DNA of 64,000 nucleotides from NCBI RefSeq assembly GCF_009762795.1, contig NZ_CP046400.1, positions 3,369,501-3,433,500 on the forward strand, given 5' to 3'. This document shows positions 35,201 to 43,387 of this stretch, one piece after another. How positions within the stretch are numbered: position 1 is the stretch's first letter; each line of letters starts with the position of its first letter. Origin of the DNA: Pseudodesulfovibrio cashew. Lineage in GTDB: Bacteria; Desulfobacterota; Desulfovibrionia; Desulfovibrionales; Desulfovibrionaceae. The notes under the pieces are model-generated. The model did no database searches. It was not told where the DNA came from and worked only from the letters and a program-made list of their open reading frames with translations. Made by a program: the position numbers and the translations under genes.

Positions 35201-35708
35201 ACTTCCAGCAGCGCTGGCAGTTGTCGAGATCAAGGACGTAATGGTTGGGAATTGCGTGCGGAACGGGAAGATAAATCGCGGCCCGCTCGGACAACCCGGC
35301 GTCGAACTCGCTGGGAACCCGTACCGGGCAAACCTCGGAACACTTGCCGCAGCTCACGCACTTTCCGGGGTCGATCAGTGTGGAGTTTCGCCCCAAAGAG
35401 ACGAGATACTTGCCCGGCTCCCCCTCCAGTGAAGTCAGCTCGGTGGAGAGCATGATGTCGATATTGTCGTGGAACAGCCCCTTGCGCAGGCAGTACTGGC
35501 TGGACGAGTCCCGTGCCATGAGCGGCAGCATCTTGCACATGCCGCAATGATCCGAGGGAAACTGGTGATCCAGTTGACTCAGGATGCCCCCGTGGTTGGG
35601 GCGGCGGTCGACGAGCGCCACTTTATGGCCGGTGACGGCCAGGTCAAGGGCGGCCCTGATGCCGCCGATGCCGGCCCCGATCACCAATGCGCCGTATTGC
35701 TTTCTCAT
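32256..35708 (-). CDS. Giant HdrA-like protein: HdrA - receiver-like domain - second HdrA
   Basis: 1150 aa. An HdrA-type flavoprotein: FAD motif (VIGAGIGGIRAA), HCGMCKM, ferredoxin motifs CVSCGKCSEVCP and CQRCWKCFEACP. A receiver-like domain (about 190-305, ILVVDGDPE...LMLLGMNTNGMD...FLVKP) is inserted where the ordinary HdrA of this operon has a direct join. FAD domain continues at about 320. A second FAD domain (ALVVGGGLAGMTASMAIA) starts at about 745 and ends in CSLCQACVSACP and CQGCGACAAVCP. The receiver has the acid pair but Gly at the phosphoacceptor position. A bifurcating or electron-hub role is inferred. Confidence 0.88.
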   Translation of the reverse strand: MRKQYGALVIGAGIGGIRAALDLAVTGHKVALVDRRPNHGGILSQLDHQFPSDHCGMCKMLPLMARDSSSQYCLRKGLFHDNIDIMLSTELTSLEGEPGKYLVSLGRNSTLIDPGKCVSCGKCSEVCPVRVPSEFDAGLSERAAIYLPVPHAIPNHYVLDLDNCQRCWKCFEACPTGAIDFKFDERKEFHILVVDGDPETTAFMREALKEQNFPLHFVSGGQEAVDALASEQNFGLMLLGMNTNGMDAERILTRSRELRPDMDVVLLAEPDQAEAAADLVMLGAREFLVKPLEAGRFVPWLDKLYVRIMSDSTEELEVGAVVLAGGFDCYRPSMDPEGGEDVWSYSHPAVLTAVEFERLISGSGPTGGKLLRPGDGKAVKNIAWIQCVGSRDVQKNADFCTGICCMFSIKESLLAKKVTGGEVDTTIFYMDMRTSGKGYQRYRNRAEFEKGVRFVRSRPHSLTPTEDGEGIKVEYLADSGELLTEVYDMVVLAAGARPPKGTDKFALTLDVDLNEWGFVDTKPYAPEKTSRVGVFAAGAFGQPRDISESVIQAGAAAQAASRIIKVYDVLAGIEREPEPEYPDVSREPPRTLVAICASCPTLEQAVDLEVLGKKMARVHSVCNVLPVSGACTAKGWEEIERAAMEFKPNRVLIGACMPYAYIPRLKELGRTIGLNPALMDVVDIYTVTFDAACGAGEEACLVRAEKEVYSALATAVARLQGADPVPPPVMVDVARSALVVGGGLAGMTASMAIADQGYGVCLVEAEEELGGMAMRLYTQLDGSDPRKFMEELMGQVNKHPNIKVFTDSRVVLSRGSAGRFRSAIAGPEGVFPLEHGVSILATGAHEAKVYESGLCVHKSVMTHLELEEKLASGKLDAGALSGVAMIQCWRSRNEERTYCSKVCCPEMLKNVLNLKERNPDLSIYVFYRDIMTQGFLETYYTQARKAGAIFIRYDRDTAPKVEFEDGKPVITGYDPVLGSEIRLKTDILSLSSGLEPNDVEDLLEVFGVEVDEDGFYQEADFKWRPVDFLKQGIYACGTGLSPRRMDETVSSAKAAAQRALRILSAETIARETVVAQVRHSLCSLCQACVSACPYGARVVDMDAGQIRVDEILCQGCGACAAVCPNSATVLKGFHDAPMLSVIDAALEEPA

Positions 35709-35729
35709 AATGTCCTCCGGAGTCTCGGC

Positions 35730-36854
35730 CTAAACCATGTGGGAAACCGTTTCCTGGAACTCGTCTTCCTTGAACACCGACATGGGCGGCGGCTCATCCA
35801 GGCTGCGCCCCGGCTCGTAACCGAAGCTCTCCTGGGTCCGCGCCGAGACGGTACGGAACAACTCCATGACCGGGATGCCGTTGGGACAGGCGTTGGAACA
35901 CTGGCCGCAACCAACGCAGGAGAGGCCCATGTGCGCCATGCGGGTCAAGTGGTAGAAAATGGTGTCCGTGGGCATCTTGAGGCTGCCCTTGCGCTTGGCC
36001 CATCCCATGTACTGCCAGGGCTTGTGCTCGAACACGTCGGTATTGAAGACGCACTCCTTGCAGTAGCAGACAGGGCATGCCACCCGGCAGTTGTAACAGT
36101 TGACGCAAGAGGCCAGATATTCTGACAGGTCGGTCAGGGTTCCGGTTACCGCCTTGGTCTGCTCGATCATCGCATCGCGGTTGGCGGTGCGCGTCTCGAT
36201 CATGGCCTCAAGCGCCTTGTCGCGCCCGTTGGCGTTTCCTTCGGCCAGTCCCATTCCGTTGAGCAACGCCTCGCCGCGCGCACTTGCGGCCATGACCGGA
36301 ATGGACTTGCCCAGGTCCGCCCCGGCCACGCCCACGACGATATCCGCGTTCTGCGGAGCCGGATGCTCGCACGCCCGGCAGGCCGGAGCGATGTCCATAC
36401 CTTCCCCGGGCCCGCCGGAATGAAAAGCGAGAGTCGCCTCAAAAGGATCGCGACCTTCCTGGAAATTAGCGTATCCAGTGTTGTCAAAGGCCCCCATGCA
36501 GTCCACGCCCACGATGATGATGTCTTCGAGGCTACCCTGATTGAGCTTGACCAGTTCCACGAAAGCCCGGATTTCGCAGGGGCGCATGACAGCGGCAATG
36601 CGCTCGCCCGACTGCCCTCGCGAGAGCCGGGAAACCAGCTTGGCGCTGTTCACTGGAAAGGCCGGAGACAGCGGATCGGCCCCGGAAAGCTGCTTCGGAT
36701 CAGTAATCAGGGTTGGCATGGGAAGCCCCTTGCCGAAATGGTGCACCGGCACGAGCACCCCACCAAGAGTCTCGCTCTCCAGCACCCCTTTCAAGAAACC
36801 CTGCAACGCGATGATGGGACTCTCCTCTACCTGGATATTCACTGTGGTCGCCAT
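35730..36854 (-). CDS. FrhB/FdhB-like iron-sulfur flavoprotein
   Basis: 374 aa. RGQSGERIAAVMRPCEIRAFVEL and VGVDCMGAFD match the coenzyme-F420 hydrogenase/dehydrogenase beta-subunit family (FrhB), followed by cysteine-rich C-terminal motifs (CVNCYNCRVACPVCYC, CVGCGQCSNACP). In this context it may be the entry subunit for electrons from a soluble carrier. GGGAGG before the ATG. Confidence 0.82.
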   Translation of the reverse strand: MATTVNIQVEESPIIALQGFLKGVLESETLGGVLVPVHHFGKGLPMPTLITDPKQLSGADPLSPAFPVNSAKLVSRLSRGQSGERIAAVMRPCEIRAFVELVKLNQGSLEDIIIVGVDCMGAFDNTGYANFQEGRDPFEATLAFHSGGPGEGMDIAPACRACEHPAPQNADIVVGVAGADLGKSIPVMAASARGEALLNGMGLAEGNANGRDKALEAMIETRTANRDAMIEQTKAVTGTLTDLSEYLASCVNCYNCRVACPVCYCKECVFNTDVFEHKPWQYMGWAKRKGSLKMPTDTIFYHLTRMAHMGLSCVGCGQCSNACPNGIPVMELFRTVSARTQESFGYEPGRSLDEPPPMSVFKEDEFQETVSHMV

Positions 36855-36866
36855 GACGCATCCTCC

Positions 36867-37292
36867 CTAGACCACGGCCATGGAACGCGTTTCCATGGGA
36901 CCGAGTTCCCGTATCTCATTGATGAAGTTGTTCACCGTGGCCGCAAACTCGTTGCCCTCGCTGGCGCCGACCCAGGTCAGCCTGACCCGGTCCCGCTCAA
37001 TACCGAACTGGGGCAGAATCTCGTTGAGCAGCTTGACCCGGCGGCGCGCCTTGTAGTTGCCGTTGATGTAGTGACAATCCCCGGGATGACAGCCGCTGAC
37101 TAACACACCGTCCGCCCCGGAAAGGAGCGACTTGACTATGTACTTGGGGTCGACCATGCCGGTACACATCATGCGCACCAACCGAACATTGGGCTGCTGA
37201 ACCATCCTTGACGTCCCGGCCAGATCCGCAGCGGTAAAGGTGCACCAGTTGCAGACAAAGGCCAGTATAGTGGGTTCGAACTCATGACTCAT
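36867..37292 (-). CDS. mvhD: MvhD-like (methyl-viologen-reducing hydrogenase delta) subunit
   Basis: 141 aa, MSHEFEPTILAFVCNWCTF. Cys motifs CNWCTF, MMCTGM and GCHPGDCHY bind a [2Fe-2S] cluster in this family, connecting HdrA to hydrogenase or dehydrogenase subunits. GAGGAGG upstream. Lies 10 nt after the hdrA stop. Confidence 0.9.
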   Translation of the reverse strand: MSHEFEPTILAFVCNWCTFTAADLAGTSRMVQQPNVRLVRMMCTGMVDPKYIVKSLLSGADGVLVSGCHPGDCHYINGNYKARRRVKLLNEILPQFGIERDRVRLTWVGASEGNEFAATVNNFINEIRELGPMETRSMAVV

Positions 37293-37302
37293 GGTTGCCT
37301 CC

Positions 37303-39330
37303 TCAGGCCGTTTCGCCGGGTTGAATCTCCTCCGTGATCAAGGCCGCGCCGCCCTCCGTTTCCGGCTGCGGGACCACCGGCATCATGCCGAGCAGCCCGT
37401 CGATCTCGTCGAATATCTGGGTTTCCCTGAAATGCTTGATCTGGGCCGCGCCGCTCGGGCAATACCCCGCGCAACTGCCGCACCCCTTGCACATGGCCTC
37501 GTTGATGACCGACACCTGCCGCCGCTCGTCGAATTCGATGGCCGAATAGGCGCACAGATCGATGCAGACCTTGCAGCCCACGCAGACGTCGGGGTTGATC
37601 CAGGAGGTGGTGGGCGAGATGTCGACCTTGCCACGCGCGGCCAGAGCCAGGGCCTGGGCCGCCCCGCCCGAGGCATGGGACACCGCGTCCGGAATGTCCT
37701 TGGGGCCCTGACAGGCTCCGGCCAGGAACACGCCGTCCGTTGCCGTGGAAACCGGTCCGAGCTTGGGGTGCTCCTCAAGGAAGAAACCATCCTGTCCCTG
37801 GGCCACGCCGAAGATGCGGGCCACCTCGGTCACATCCTTGCGGGCCTCCATGGCCGTGCAGAGGATGACCATATCCACGGGCACCCGTACATTCATGCCG
37901 AGCAGGGTATCCTCTCCGACTACCACCAGCTTGCCGTCTTCCTCCACGATCTCAGCCGGTCTGCCCCGGATGAAAGTCACGCCCTCTTCCTGAACGCGCT
38001 TGAAAAACTCCTCGTACCCCTTACCGAAGCAGCGCATATCGATGTAAAAATTGTAGACCCTGGCATCATGCCCTACCTTGTCCTTGATCAGGTGGTCGTA
38101 CTTCAGGGCGTACATACAACAGGTCCGGGAACAATATTCGTGGTAGTTTTTGTCGCGGCTGCCCACGCAATGGATGATGGCCACGGCCTCGGGCTTTTCC
38201 CCGTTCTTCATGACGATGCGCCCTTCGGTGGGCCCCACCGCGTTGTTCAGACGCTCGAACTGGAGGGCCGTATAGACCTCGTCATACTTGCCGAAGCCGT
38301 ATTCCCGGAGCGGAGTCGGATCCATGGCGTCATAGCCGGTGGCCAGGACGATGGAGCCCACGTGAAAGACCTCATGCCGTTCTTTCTGCTCGTAATCGAT
38401 GGCCCCGGTGGGGCATATCTTCTGGCAGATTCCGCACTTGTCCTTGGTGATTTTCTTGCAGATTGTGCCGTCAATGACGGGTGTATTGGGTACGGCCTGA
38501 GGCGAGTTGCGGTAAATGGCCTTGCGAAACCCCAACCCCTCGTTGAACTCGCTCAACGCCTTGGTCGGACACTTTTCCAGACAGGCCCCACAACCGGTGC
38601 AGACGGCCTCGTTCACGTAACGCGGCTTGCGCTTTACCGTGACCGTATAATTGCCTACGAAGCCGGAGACGTCCTCCACCTCTGCCCAGGTCATCAGGTT
38701 GATGTTCGGTTCCTGGCTGACGGCCACCATCTTGGGCGTCGAAATGCATGCCGCGCAGTCCAATGTCGGAAAGGTCTTGTCGAACTGGGCCATGTGCCCG
38801 CCGATGGATGGGCTCTTCTCCACCAGATGCACCTTGTGCCCGGACTTGGCGATGTCCAGGGCCGCCTGAATACCCGCGATGCCTGCGCCCACCACCATGA
38901 CGTCGGGGAGGACCTCGACCTCGCGCGAAAAGAGTTCCTGATGCTCCGCCACCCGCTCGACCGCCGCCTCGACAATGCGCTTGGCCTTGGCCGTAGCCTC
39001 CACCGGGTCCTCGGTAGTCCAGGAACAGTGTTCCCGTATGCAGCAGTGCTGCATGAGATACGGATTGAGGCCACCGCGCGCGCATGCCTGTTGAAAGGTC
39101 TTTTCGTGCAAACGCGGCGAGCAGGAGGCGACCACCACACGATTGAGCCCGTATTCCTTGATATCCTTGATGATCATTTCCTGCCCCGGATCGGAGCACA
39201 TGAACTGGTAGTCACGAGATACAACCACGTTCCTGAGCCCCTCGGCATACCGGGCCACGTCCGGGCAATCCACCTTGCCAGCAATGTTTGAACCGCAATG
39301 ACACACGTACACGCCGATTCTGTTGGCCAT
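37303..39330 (-). CDS. hdrA: HdrA-like FAD/Fe-S subunit
   Basis: 675 aa from MANRIGVYVCHCGSNIAG with GGAGG upstream. N-terminal HdrA-specific region with CSPRLHEKTF, FAD motif VVGAGIAGIQAALD, CTGCGACLEKCP and CGICQKICP, FAD tail, then two ferredoxin motifs CVGCKVCIDLCA and CKGCGSCAGYCP. The classic soluble HdrA flavoprotein of flavin-based electron bifurcation. First recognised metabolic gene of the operon. Confidence 0.92.
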   Translation of the reverse strand: MANRIGVYVCHCGSNIAGKVDCPDVARYAEGLRNVVVSRDYQFMCSDPGQEMIIKDIKEYGLNRVVVASCSPRLHEKTFQQACARGGLNPYLMQHCCIREHCSWTTEDPVEATAKAKRIVEAAVERVAEHQELFSREVEVLPDVMVVGAGIAGIQAALDIAKSGHKVHLVEKSPSIGGHMAQFDKTFPTLDCAACISTPKMVAVSQEPNINLMTWAEVEDVSGFVGNYTVTVKRKPRYVNEAVCTGCGACLEKCPTKALSEFNEGLGFRKAIYRNSPQAVPNTPVIDGTICKKITKDKCGICQKICPTGAIDYEQKERHEVFHVGSIVLATGYDAMDPTPLREYGFGKYDEVYTALQFERLNNAVGPTEGRIVMKNGEKPEAVAIIHCVGSRDKNYHEYCSRTCCMYALKYDHLIKDKVGHDARVYNFYIDMRCFGKGYEEFFKRVQEEGVTFIRGRPAEIVEEDGKLVVVGEDTLLGMNVRVPVDMVILCTAMEARKDVTEVARIFGVAQGQDGFFLEEHPKLGPVSTATDGVFLAGACQGPKDIPDAVSHASGGAAQALALAARGKVDISPTTSWINPDVCVGCKVCIDLCAYSAIEFDERRQVSVINEAMCKGCGSCAGYCPSGAAQIKHFRETQIFDEIDGLLGMMPVVPQPETEGGAALITEEIQPGETA

Positions 39331-39348
39331 GATCCATTCCTCCAAAGG

Positions 39349-39618
39349 TCAGCGAATGCTTTTGCCGCTCGTCAATTCCAGAGTCAGCTCCCCGACAAGC
39401 TTCTTCAGTTCCTCGTTTTCGGCAGCCAGCTCGGTGTCTCCCTGTGGAGCCGGTGGCCTTTCGAAAACCCGATGGCAATTCTCCAAAAAAAACCCTCGCC
39501 ACTTGTAATATTGCCCCGGCCTCAGATCGTTGGACCGGCAGAGCTCGTTGATGCTGCCCCCCATGAGTCCCTCCAGCACGATCTTCGCCTTGGTCCTGGC
39601 ATCCCACTTCCGTCTCAT
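39349..39618 (-). CDS. IS3-type OrfA-like HTH protein at the operon head
   Basis: About 89 aa from MRRKWDARTKAKIVLEGLMG with AAGGAGG. The Transposase_8/OrfA HTH (INELCRSNDLRPGQYYKW) and a leucine-rich coiled tail (ELAAENEELKKLVGELTLEL) are typical of IS3-family OrfA. No OrfB, no IS ends seen. It ends 18 nt before hdrA, so it is transcribed with the hdr genes. Remnant or a domesticated DNA-binding protein. Confidence 0.65.
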   Translation of the reverse strand: MRRKWDARTKAKIVLEGLMGGSINELCRSNDLRPGQYYKWRGFFLENCHRVFERPPAPQGDTELAAENEELKKLVGELTLELTSGKSIR

Positions 39619-39809
39619 CCGCAGAACCTCCTTGCCGCCTCGCCTGTCCCGCCATTTCAACGGATTTTCATGGTGACTTGGTGACGCTTTCCTGCCATGA
39701 AATCCTTGATACCTTCCGCACGTTTCCCGGCAACCGGCTCAATTCAGGAGAAAAACGCTTAGTTCGAGATCCAACTTTTCGCCGTGGGCGTGTCTCTTTC
39801 TGCCTAAGA

Positions 39810-39824
39810 ACAAAATGCGTGCCC
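39810..39824 (-). promoter_or_regulatory. Putative sigma-54 promoter of the hdr operon
   Basis: Minus strand GGGCACGCATTTTGT: near-match to TGGCACG-N4-TTGC, with GG and the -12 element at the correct distance (C changed to T at -12). About 190 nt before the OrfA-like start. Confidence 0.55.
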
Positions 39825-39912
39825 TTTTGCACAAAGAGAGAGATTCCATTGAATTATGCAGAGACAGGAAGATAGTCCGGACCGAAAAGATCCTTCATTT
39901 CGTGCTATTCTT

Positions 39913-39948
39913 GTCTCACGCCACAAGACCAGTCTTGTGAGACAAGAC
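39913..39948. promoter_or_regulatory. Palindromic sites, probable upstream activator sequences
   Basis: GTCTCACGCCACAAGAC (39913-39929) and the perfect 7-3-7 palindrome GTCTTGTGAGACAAGAC (39932-39948), about 90-130 nt upstream of the sigma-54-like promoter. Confidence 0.6.
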
Positions 39949-40054
39949 TCTCTGCCAACGCCAAGAGACTGAAAAGACAGCAAAAAAGAGGCCCCGCCCA
40001 AGGCCGTGGCCAGACAGACTCTCCAAGCCTTTTGCCAATCTCAGCCCGAAAGCT

Positions 40055-40071
40055 GTCTCGCAGCACAAGAC
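40055..40071. promoter_or_regulatory. Third copy of the activator-like site
   Basis: GTCTCGCAGCACAAGAC, sharing GTCTC-C and CACAAGAC with the site at 39913. About 127 nt upstream of the regulator gene. Confidence 0.5.
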
Positions 40072-40197
40072 AAGGGACAACAAGATTGGATGAACGATGA
40101 TACTTATTCAATCATTTCGGCATAAAAGCCTGTATTGCTCTTTTCCGTAAAATTATGATATTTTTCGTAGGGGAATTTTATTCAAGGCAGGTTGGCC

Positions 40198-41613
40198 ATG
40201 GCAGACGTACTCGTCATCGATGGAGATGCCGCTTTTTCAAAACACCTGGCAGGTGAACTGGAAGCCCACGGCTTGCCAGCCGCTCACTGCGATTCCATGT
40301 TTCGCGGCATGGGCATGCTGCACACCGGGAACTACAAGGGCGTCGTCCTGGGCGACGACCTCTCCGGTGGAGACAGTCTCGCTCACCTGGGAGCCATCCG
40401 CGAAATTCCGTCTTTTCCCGAAGTCATAGTGGTTTCCCGGAGCCGGGACCCGAACATGGCCGAAAAAGCTATCCGCAACGGAGCCTGGAACTACGTGACC
40501 AAACCGGTCAACCTGCAACGGCTACTGGTACTTTTGACCCGGGTCATTGAATTCCACACGGAGAAACATTCCGGCCAATGCCCCGTATCGCTCCGCCGGG
40601 AAGGCATCATCGGCAACAGCCGCCCGCTGCTCTCCTGCCTGGACAATGTGGCCCAGGCGGCCAGTTCCGATGCCAACGTCCTGCTTATCGGCGAAACCGG
40701 TACCGGCAAGGAACTCTTTGCCCGCGCCATCCACAAAAACTCCCCACGACGCAACAAGCCCTTCGTGGTGGTCGACTGCGCGGCACTGCCCGACACGCTG
40801 GCGGAAAACCTGCTCTTCGGCCACGAACGGGGAGCCTACACCAGCGCGGATTCCAATTCCGTTGGGCTAGTCAAACAGGCCGATGGCGGGACCCTGTTCT
40901 TGGATGAGGTAGGCGAACTGCCTATGGGCATGCAAAAGGTCTTCTTGCGCGTACTGGAGGGGAGGAGTTTTCGCCCAGTGGGCGGAATAAGGGAAATAAC
41001 AAGTGATTTCAGATTACTGGCAGCGACCAACCGGGACCTCGGCAGCATGGTGGACAACGGCGAGTTCCGGCGGGATCTCTTCTATCGCCTCAGAGGCATC
41101 CGGATCAAGCTGCCGCCCCTACGTCTCATCGCGGAGGATATCAACGAGTTGGCTTGCAAATTCATCCAGCGCCACAGCAAACGCTTCAAGACGGCTTCCA
41201 AGGGATTTTCCCCCGATTTCCTGGACGCACTCATGAACTACGACTGGCCCGGCAACATTAGGGAATTGATCAATACCATTGAGCAGGCTCTATCACGGGC
41301 GGGCAACGACGCCGTCCTCTATCCGCGCCACCTGCCCAGAGCCATCCGCGCCCAGGTCGCCCGGCGCGCGCTGGAAAATGCCACGGTCCCTTCGCCCCCT
41401 CCTTCGGCGGTGCTGGATCCCGAGACCTTTCCGGCCCTGAAGGTATACCGGCAACAACAGATCGGGGATCTCGAAACACGCTACCTGCGAAATCTCATGG
41501 CGGTTACCAACGGCAACATCAAGCTTTCCTGCCGCCTTTCCGGCCTCTCCCGGGCAAGGCTCTACGCCCTGCTCAAACAATACGATATATCCCGCGTCCC
41601 AAGCCGCGCGTAA
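40198..41613 (+). CDS. Sigma-54-dependent activator with receiver-like domain
   Basis: 471 aa. Receiver-like N-terminus ([10 protein letters not shown]...) with the acid pair but Gly at the usual phospho-Asp position ([11 protein letters not shown]). AAA+ domain: Walker [16 protein letters not shown] in place of GAFTGA, Walker [13 protein letters not shown], arginine region [10 protein letters not shown]-terminal Fis-type HTH ([20 protein letters not shown]). Divergent from the hdr operon and flanked by the palindromic sites, so it most likely activates that operon. A one-residue change in GAFTGA may alter sigma-54 contact. Confidence 0.9.
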   Translation: MADVLVIDGDAAFSKHLAGELEAHGLPAAHCDSMFRGMGMLHTGNYKGVVLGDDLSGGDSLAHLGAIREIPSFPEVIVVSRSRDPNMAEKAIRNGAWNYVTKPVNLQRLLVLLTRVIEFHTEKHSGQCPVSLRREGIIGNSRPLLSCLDNVAQAASSDANVLLIGETGTGKELFARAIHKNSPRRNKPFVVVDCAALPDTLAENLLFGHERGAYTSADSNSVGLVKQADGGTLFLDEVGELPMGMQKVFLRVLEGRSFRPVGGIREITSDFRLLAATNRDLGSMVDNGEFRRDLFYRLRGIRIKLPPLRLIAEDINELACKFIQRHSKRFKTASKGFSPDFLDALMNYDWPGNIRELINTIEQALSRAGNDAVLYPRHLPRAIRAQVARRALENATVPSPPPSAVLDPETFPALKVYRQQQIGDLETRYLRNLMAVTNGNIKLSCRLSGLSRARLYALLKQYDISRVPSRA

Positions 41614-41651
41614 GAACTAACCCGGAAAACCCAGGGCAAACGGAATTCGAC

Positions 41652-42266
41652 TCACACCGAGCCTTGCAGCATTTCCGGAATGTCCTCCGGACCGATGGAA
41701 GAATATCGCAGCCGCAACTCCCGCCCTTGGATGTCCAACACCGAACAACGGGCGTGTCCAGGGGTGAAATGAAAGAGATCGTCCATTGGGTGGCCTGTAA
41801 GCCGACAGGAGACGGAACGGATAACCCCGGCATGGGTCATGACCAGAACCGGAAGCGGCCCGCCAGACAATGTGGCCATCACCTCCAAGGCGCGGTCAGC
41901 CACCTGGTTGAAAGATTCTCCACCTGGAGGAATGAAATCTCCGAACCCCTCGCCGCGACTTGCGTATTCCCTGGGATACCGGCTGCGAATCTCTGTGAAA
42001 TCAAGCCCATCCCATGCCCCCATGTCGATCTCATTCAGAGCCGGGATATCCTCCACGGGCAATCCCAGCCGCTGAGCCAGTGGCGCAACGGTTTCACGGG
42101 CTCGAGCAGCCGGGCTGCATACAAGCCTGACCAGAGGCGCATCCTCCAGTACCTCGGCAAGATGCTCCGCCTGCTCCAATCCCTTGGACGATAACGGGAC
42201 CGGAGTCCTGCCGATGCATCGCCCTTTTGCCGAATCCGTGGCCGCATGCCGAACCAGGATGATCAT
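41652..42266 (-). CDS. Histidine phosphatase family protein (CobC-like)
   Basis: 204 aa. MIILVRHAATDSAKGRCIG carries the RHA variant of the catalytic RHG motif; CSPAARARETV, the acid-base Glu in NEIDMGAWDG, and THAGVIR complete the fold. Similar to alpha-ribazole phosphatase. Start overlaps the NTP-transferase stop (ATGA), so it is the last gene of the Mop operon. Substrate unknown. Confidence 0.85.
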   Translation of the reverse strand: MIILVRHAATDSAKGRCIGRTPVPLSSKGLEQAEHLAEVLEDAPLVRLVCSPAARARETVAPLAQRLGLPVEDIPALNEIDMGAWDGLDFTEIRSRYPREYASRGEGFGDFIPPGGESFNQVADRALEVMATLSGGPLPVLVMTHAGVIRSVSCRLTGHPMDDLFHFTPGHARCSVLDIQGRELRLRYSSIGPEDIPEMLQGSV

Positions 42267-43387
42267 CCCAAGACCTCACGGGCGATGCTTTCCGCCGACA
42301 CTCCCGATTCCTTGTTGAACCGTTGCAATACCACCTCGGCCCGGTCAAGGCGCGCAAGGATGTTGGTCCTGGCGTCCGGCTTGTCTCCGAAGCGCGCCAA
42401 CTTTTCCTCGAAACGGGTCCTTAGTGGAATGTACTGATCTCCGGCCACCAACTTGTCTGCCAGGAAGACTATCTCCCGTTCCGACAACGGTGCACCCGGA
42501 CCCAGTTGGAGGTCGCAATGATCGCGCACGACTTCGGCGGCAACATGAAATCCATGCGAAGCCAACCGCTCGGCTCCAACCCTTCCGTGGGCCTTTTCCC
42601 CTTTGGCAATATCGTGAACCAAAGCTGCCGACTCGACCAATGCACCGTCCAGACGCCCTGTTGCGGTAGGTGCCGAGTTCACCCTTTCCATCAGGGCAAC
42701 GGCGACAGTGGCGACAGCCCGGCTATGGGCGATGACCTCTGGAGAAACACTGTGCTGCAAAAAAAGCTGAGCGACTTCCTCCGGGCAGGGAAACGCTCTC
42801 CTGGCATAACCGCACGCCACTTCATAATCATCTGGGAAATCGAGGTCATGCACTGTTCCGAAATCCGCAACATCCAGCTCAGCCGCCTCGGATTCGAAGG
42901 TATCGAGAACGGCACGCAGGCCTCCTTCTCCGTCATGAGCCAAAATGGAGGGGATCGCCTCGCGGCCAATAAGTGGTGGATGCCCCCGTTCACCAAGGAA
43001 CCGGGGATAGAGCACGGCGGGACGTCGGGCATCGTATGTTTCCAACACACGGGCCACGGTTTCCCGCCGGACCAACGGAATATCCACGGGCAAGACGAAA
43101 AACGCCTCCACATTGCCCAGCGCCTTCACGCCGGTCAGAATGGACGAGAACATACCTTCGGCGAAATGAGCATTATGCACAGCCTCCGCCCCGGCTGCTA
43201 GAGCTGCGGCGGCAACCTCGTCGGCCCGCTTGCCGGTGACTACCACAATCCGGTCCACGCCGTTCCCGAGGAAGGTGTCCACGCATTCGGAGAGCACCGT
43301 TCCTCGTCCCAACGGAAGGAGCGGCTTGAAGCGCTGCATACGCGAGGAGAGGCCCGCCGCCGGGATGACGGCCCCGATGCGACTCAT
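42263..43387 (-). CDS. MobA/MocA-like nucleotidyltransferase fused to an HD domain
   Basis: 374 aa from MSRIGAVIPAAGLSSRM, overlapping the xdhC stop. Residues 1-200 are a MobA-like NTP transferase (AAGLSSRMQ-FKPLLPLG, PVDIPLV), probably the CTP:molybdopterin cytidylyltransferase that makes the Mo cofactor of aldehyde oxidases. Residues about 225-330 hold an HD hydrolase domain (SAALVHDIAKGEKAHG...DHCDL). This matches the recalled DVU_1551 NTP-transferase family. The HD domain's substrate is unknown. Confidence 0.85.
   Translation of the reverse strand: MSRIGAVIPAAGLSSRMQRFKPLLPLGRGTVLSECVDTFLGNGVDRIVVVTGKRADEVAAAALAAGAEAVHNAHFAEGMFSSILTGVKALGNVEAFFVLPVDIPLVRRETVARVLETYDARRPAVLYPRFLGERGHPPLIGREAIPSILAHDGEGGLRAVLDTFESEAAELDVADFGTVHDLDFPDDYEVACGYARRAFPCPEEVAQLFLQHSVSPEVIAHSRAVATVAVALMERVNSAPTATGRLDGALVESAALVHDIAKGEKAHGRVGAERLASHGFHVAAEVVRDHCDLQLGPGAPLSEREIVFLADKLVAGDQYIPLRTRFEEKLARFGDKPDARTNILARLDRAEVVLQRFNKESGVSAESIAREVLG

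Noticed and set aside
37291..39291. 666-codon plus-strand frame opposite hdrA
   Set aside because: Antisense shadow of hdrA.
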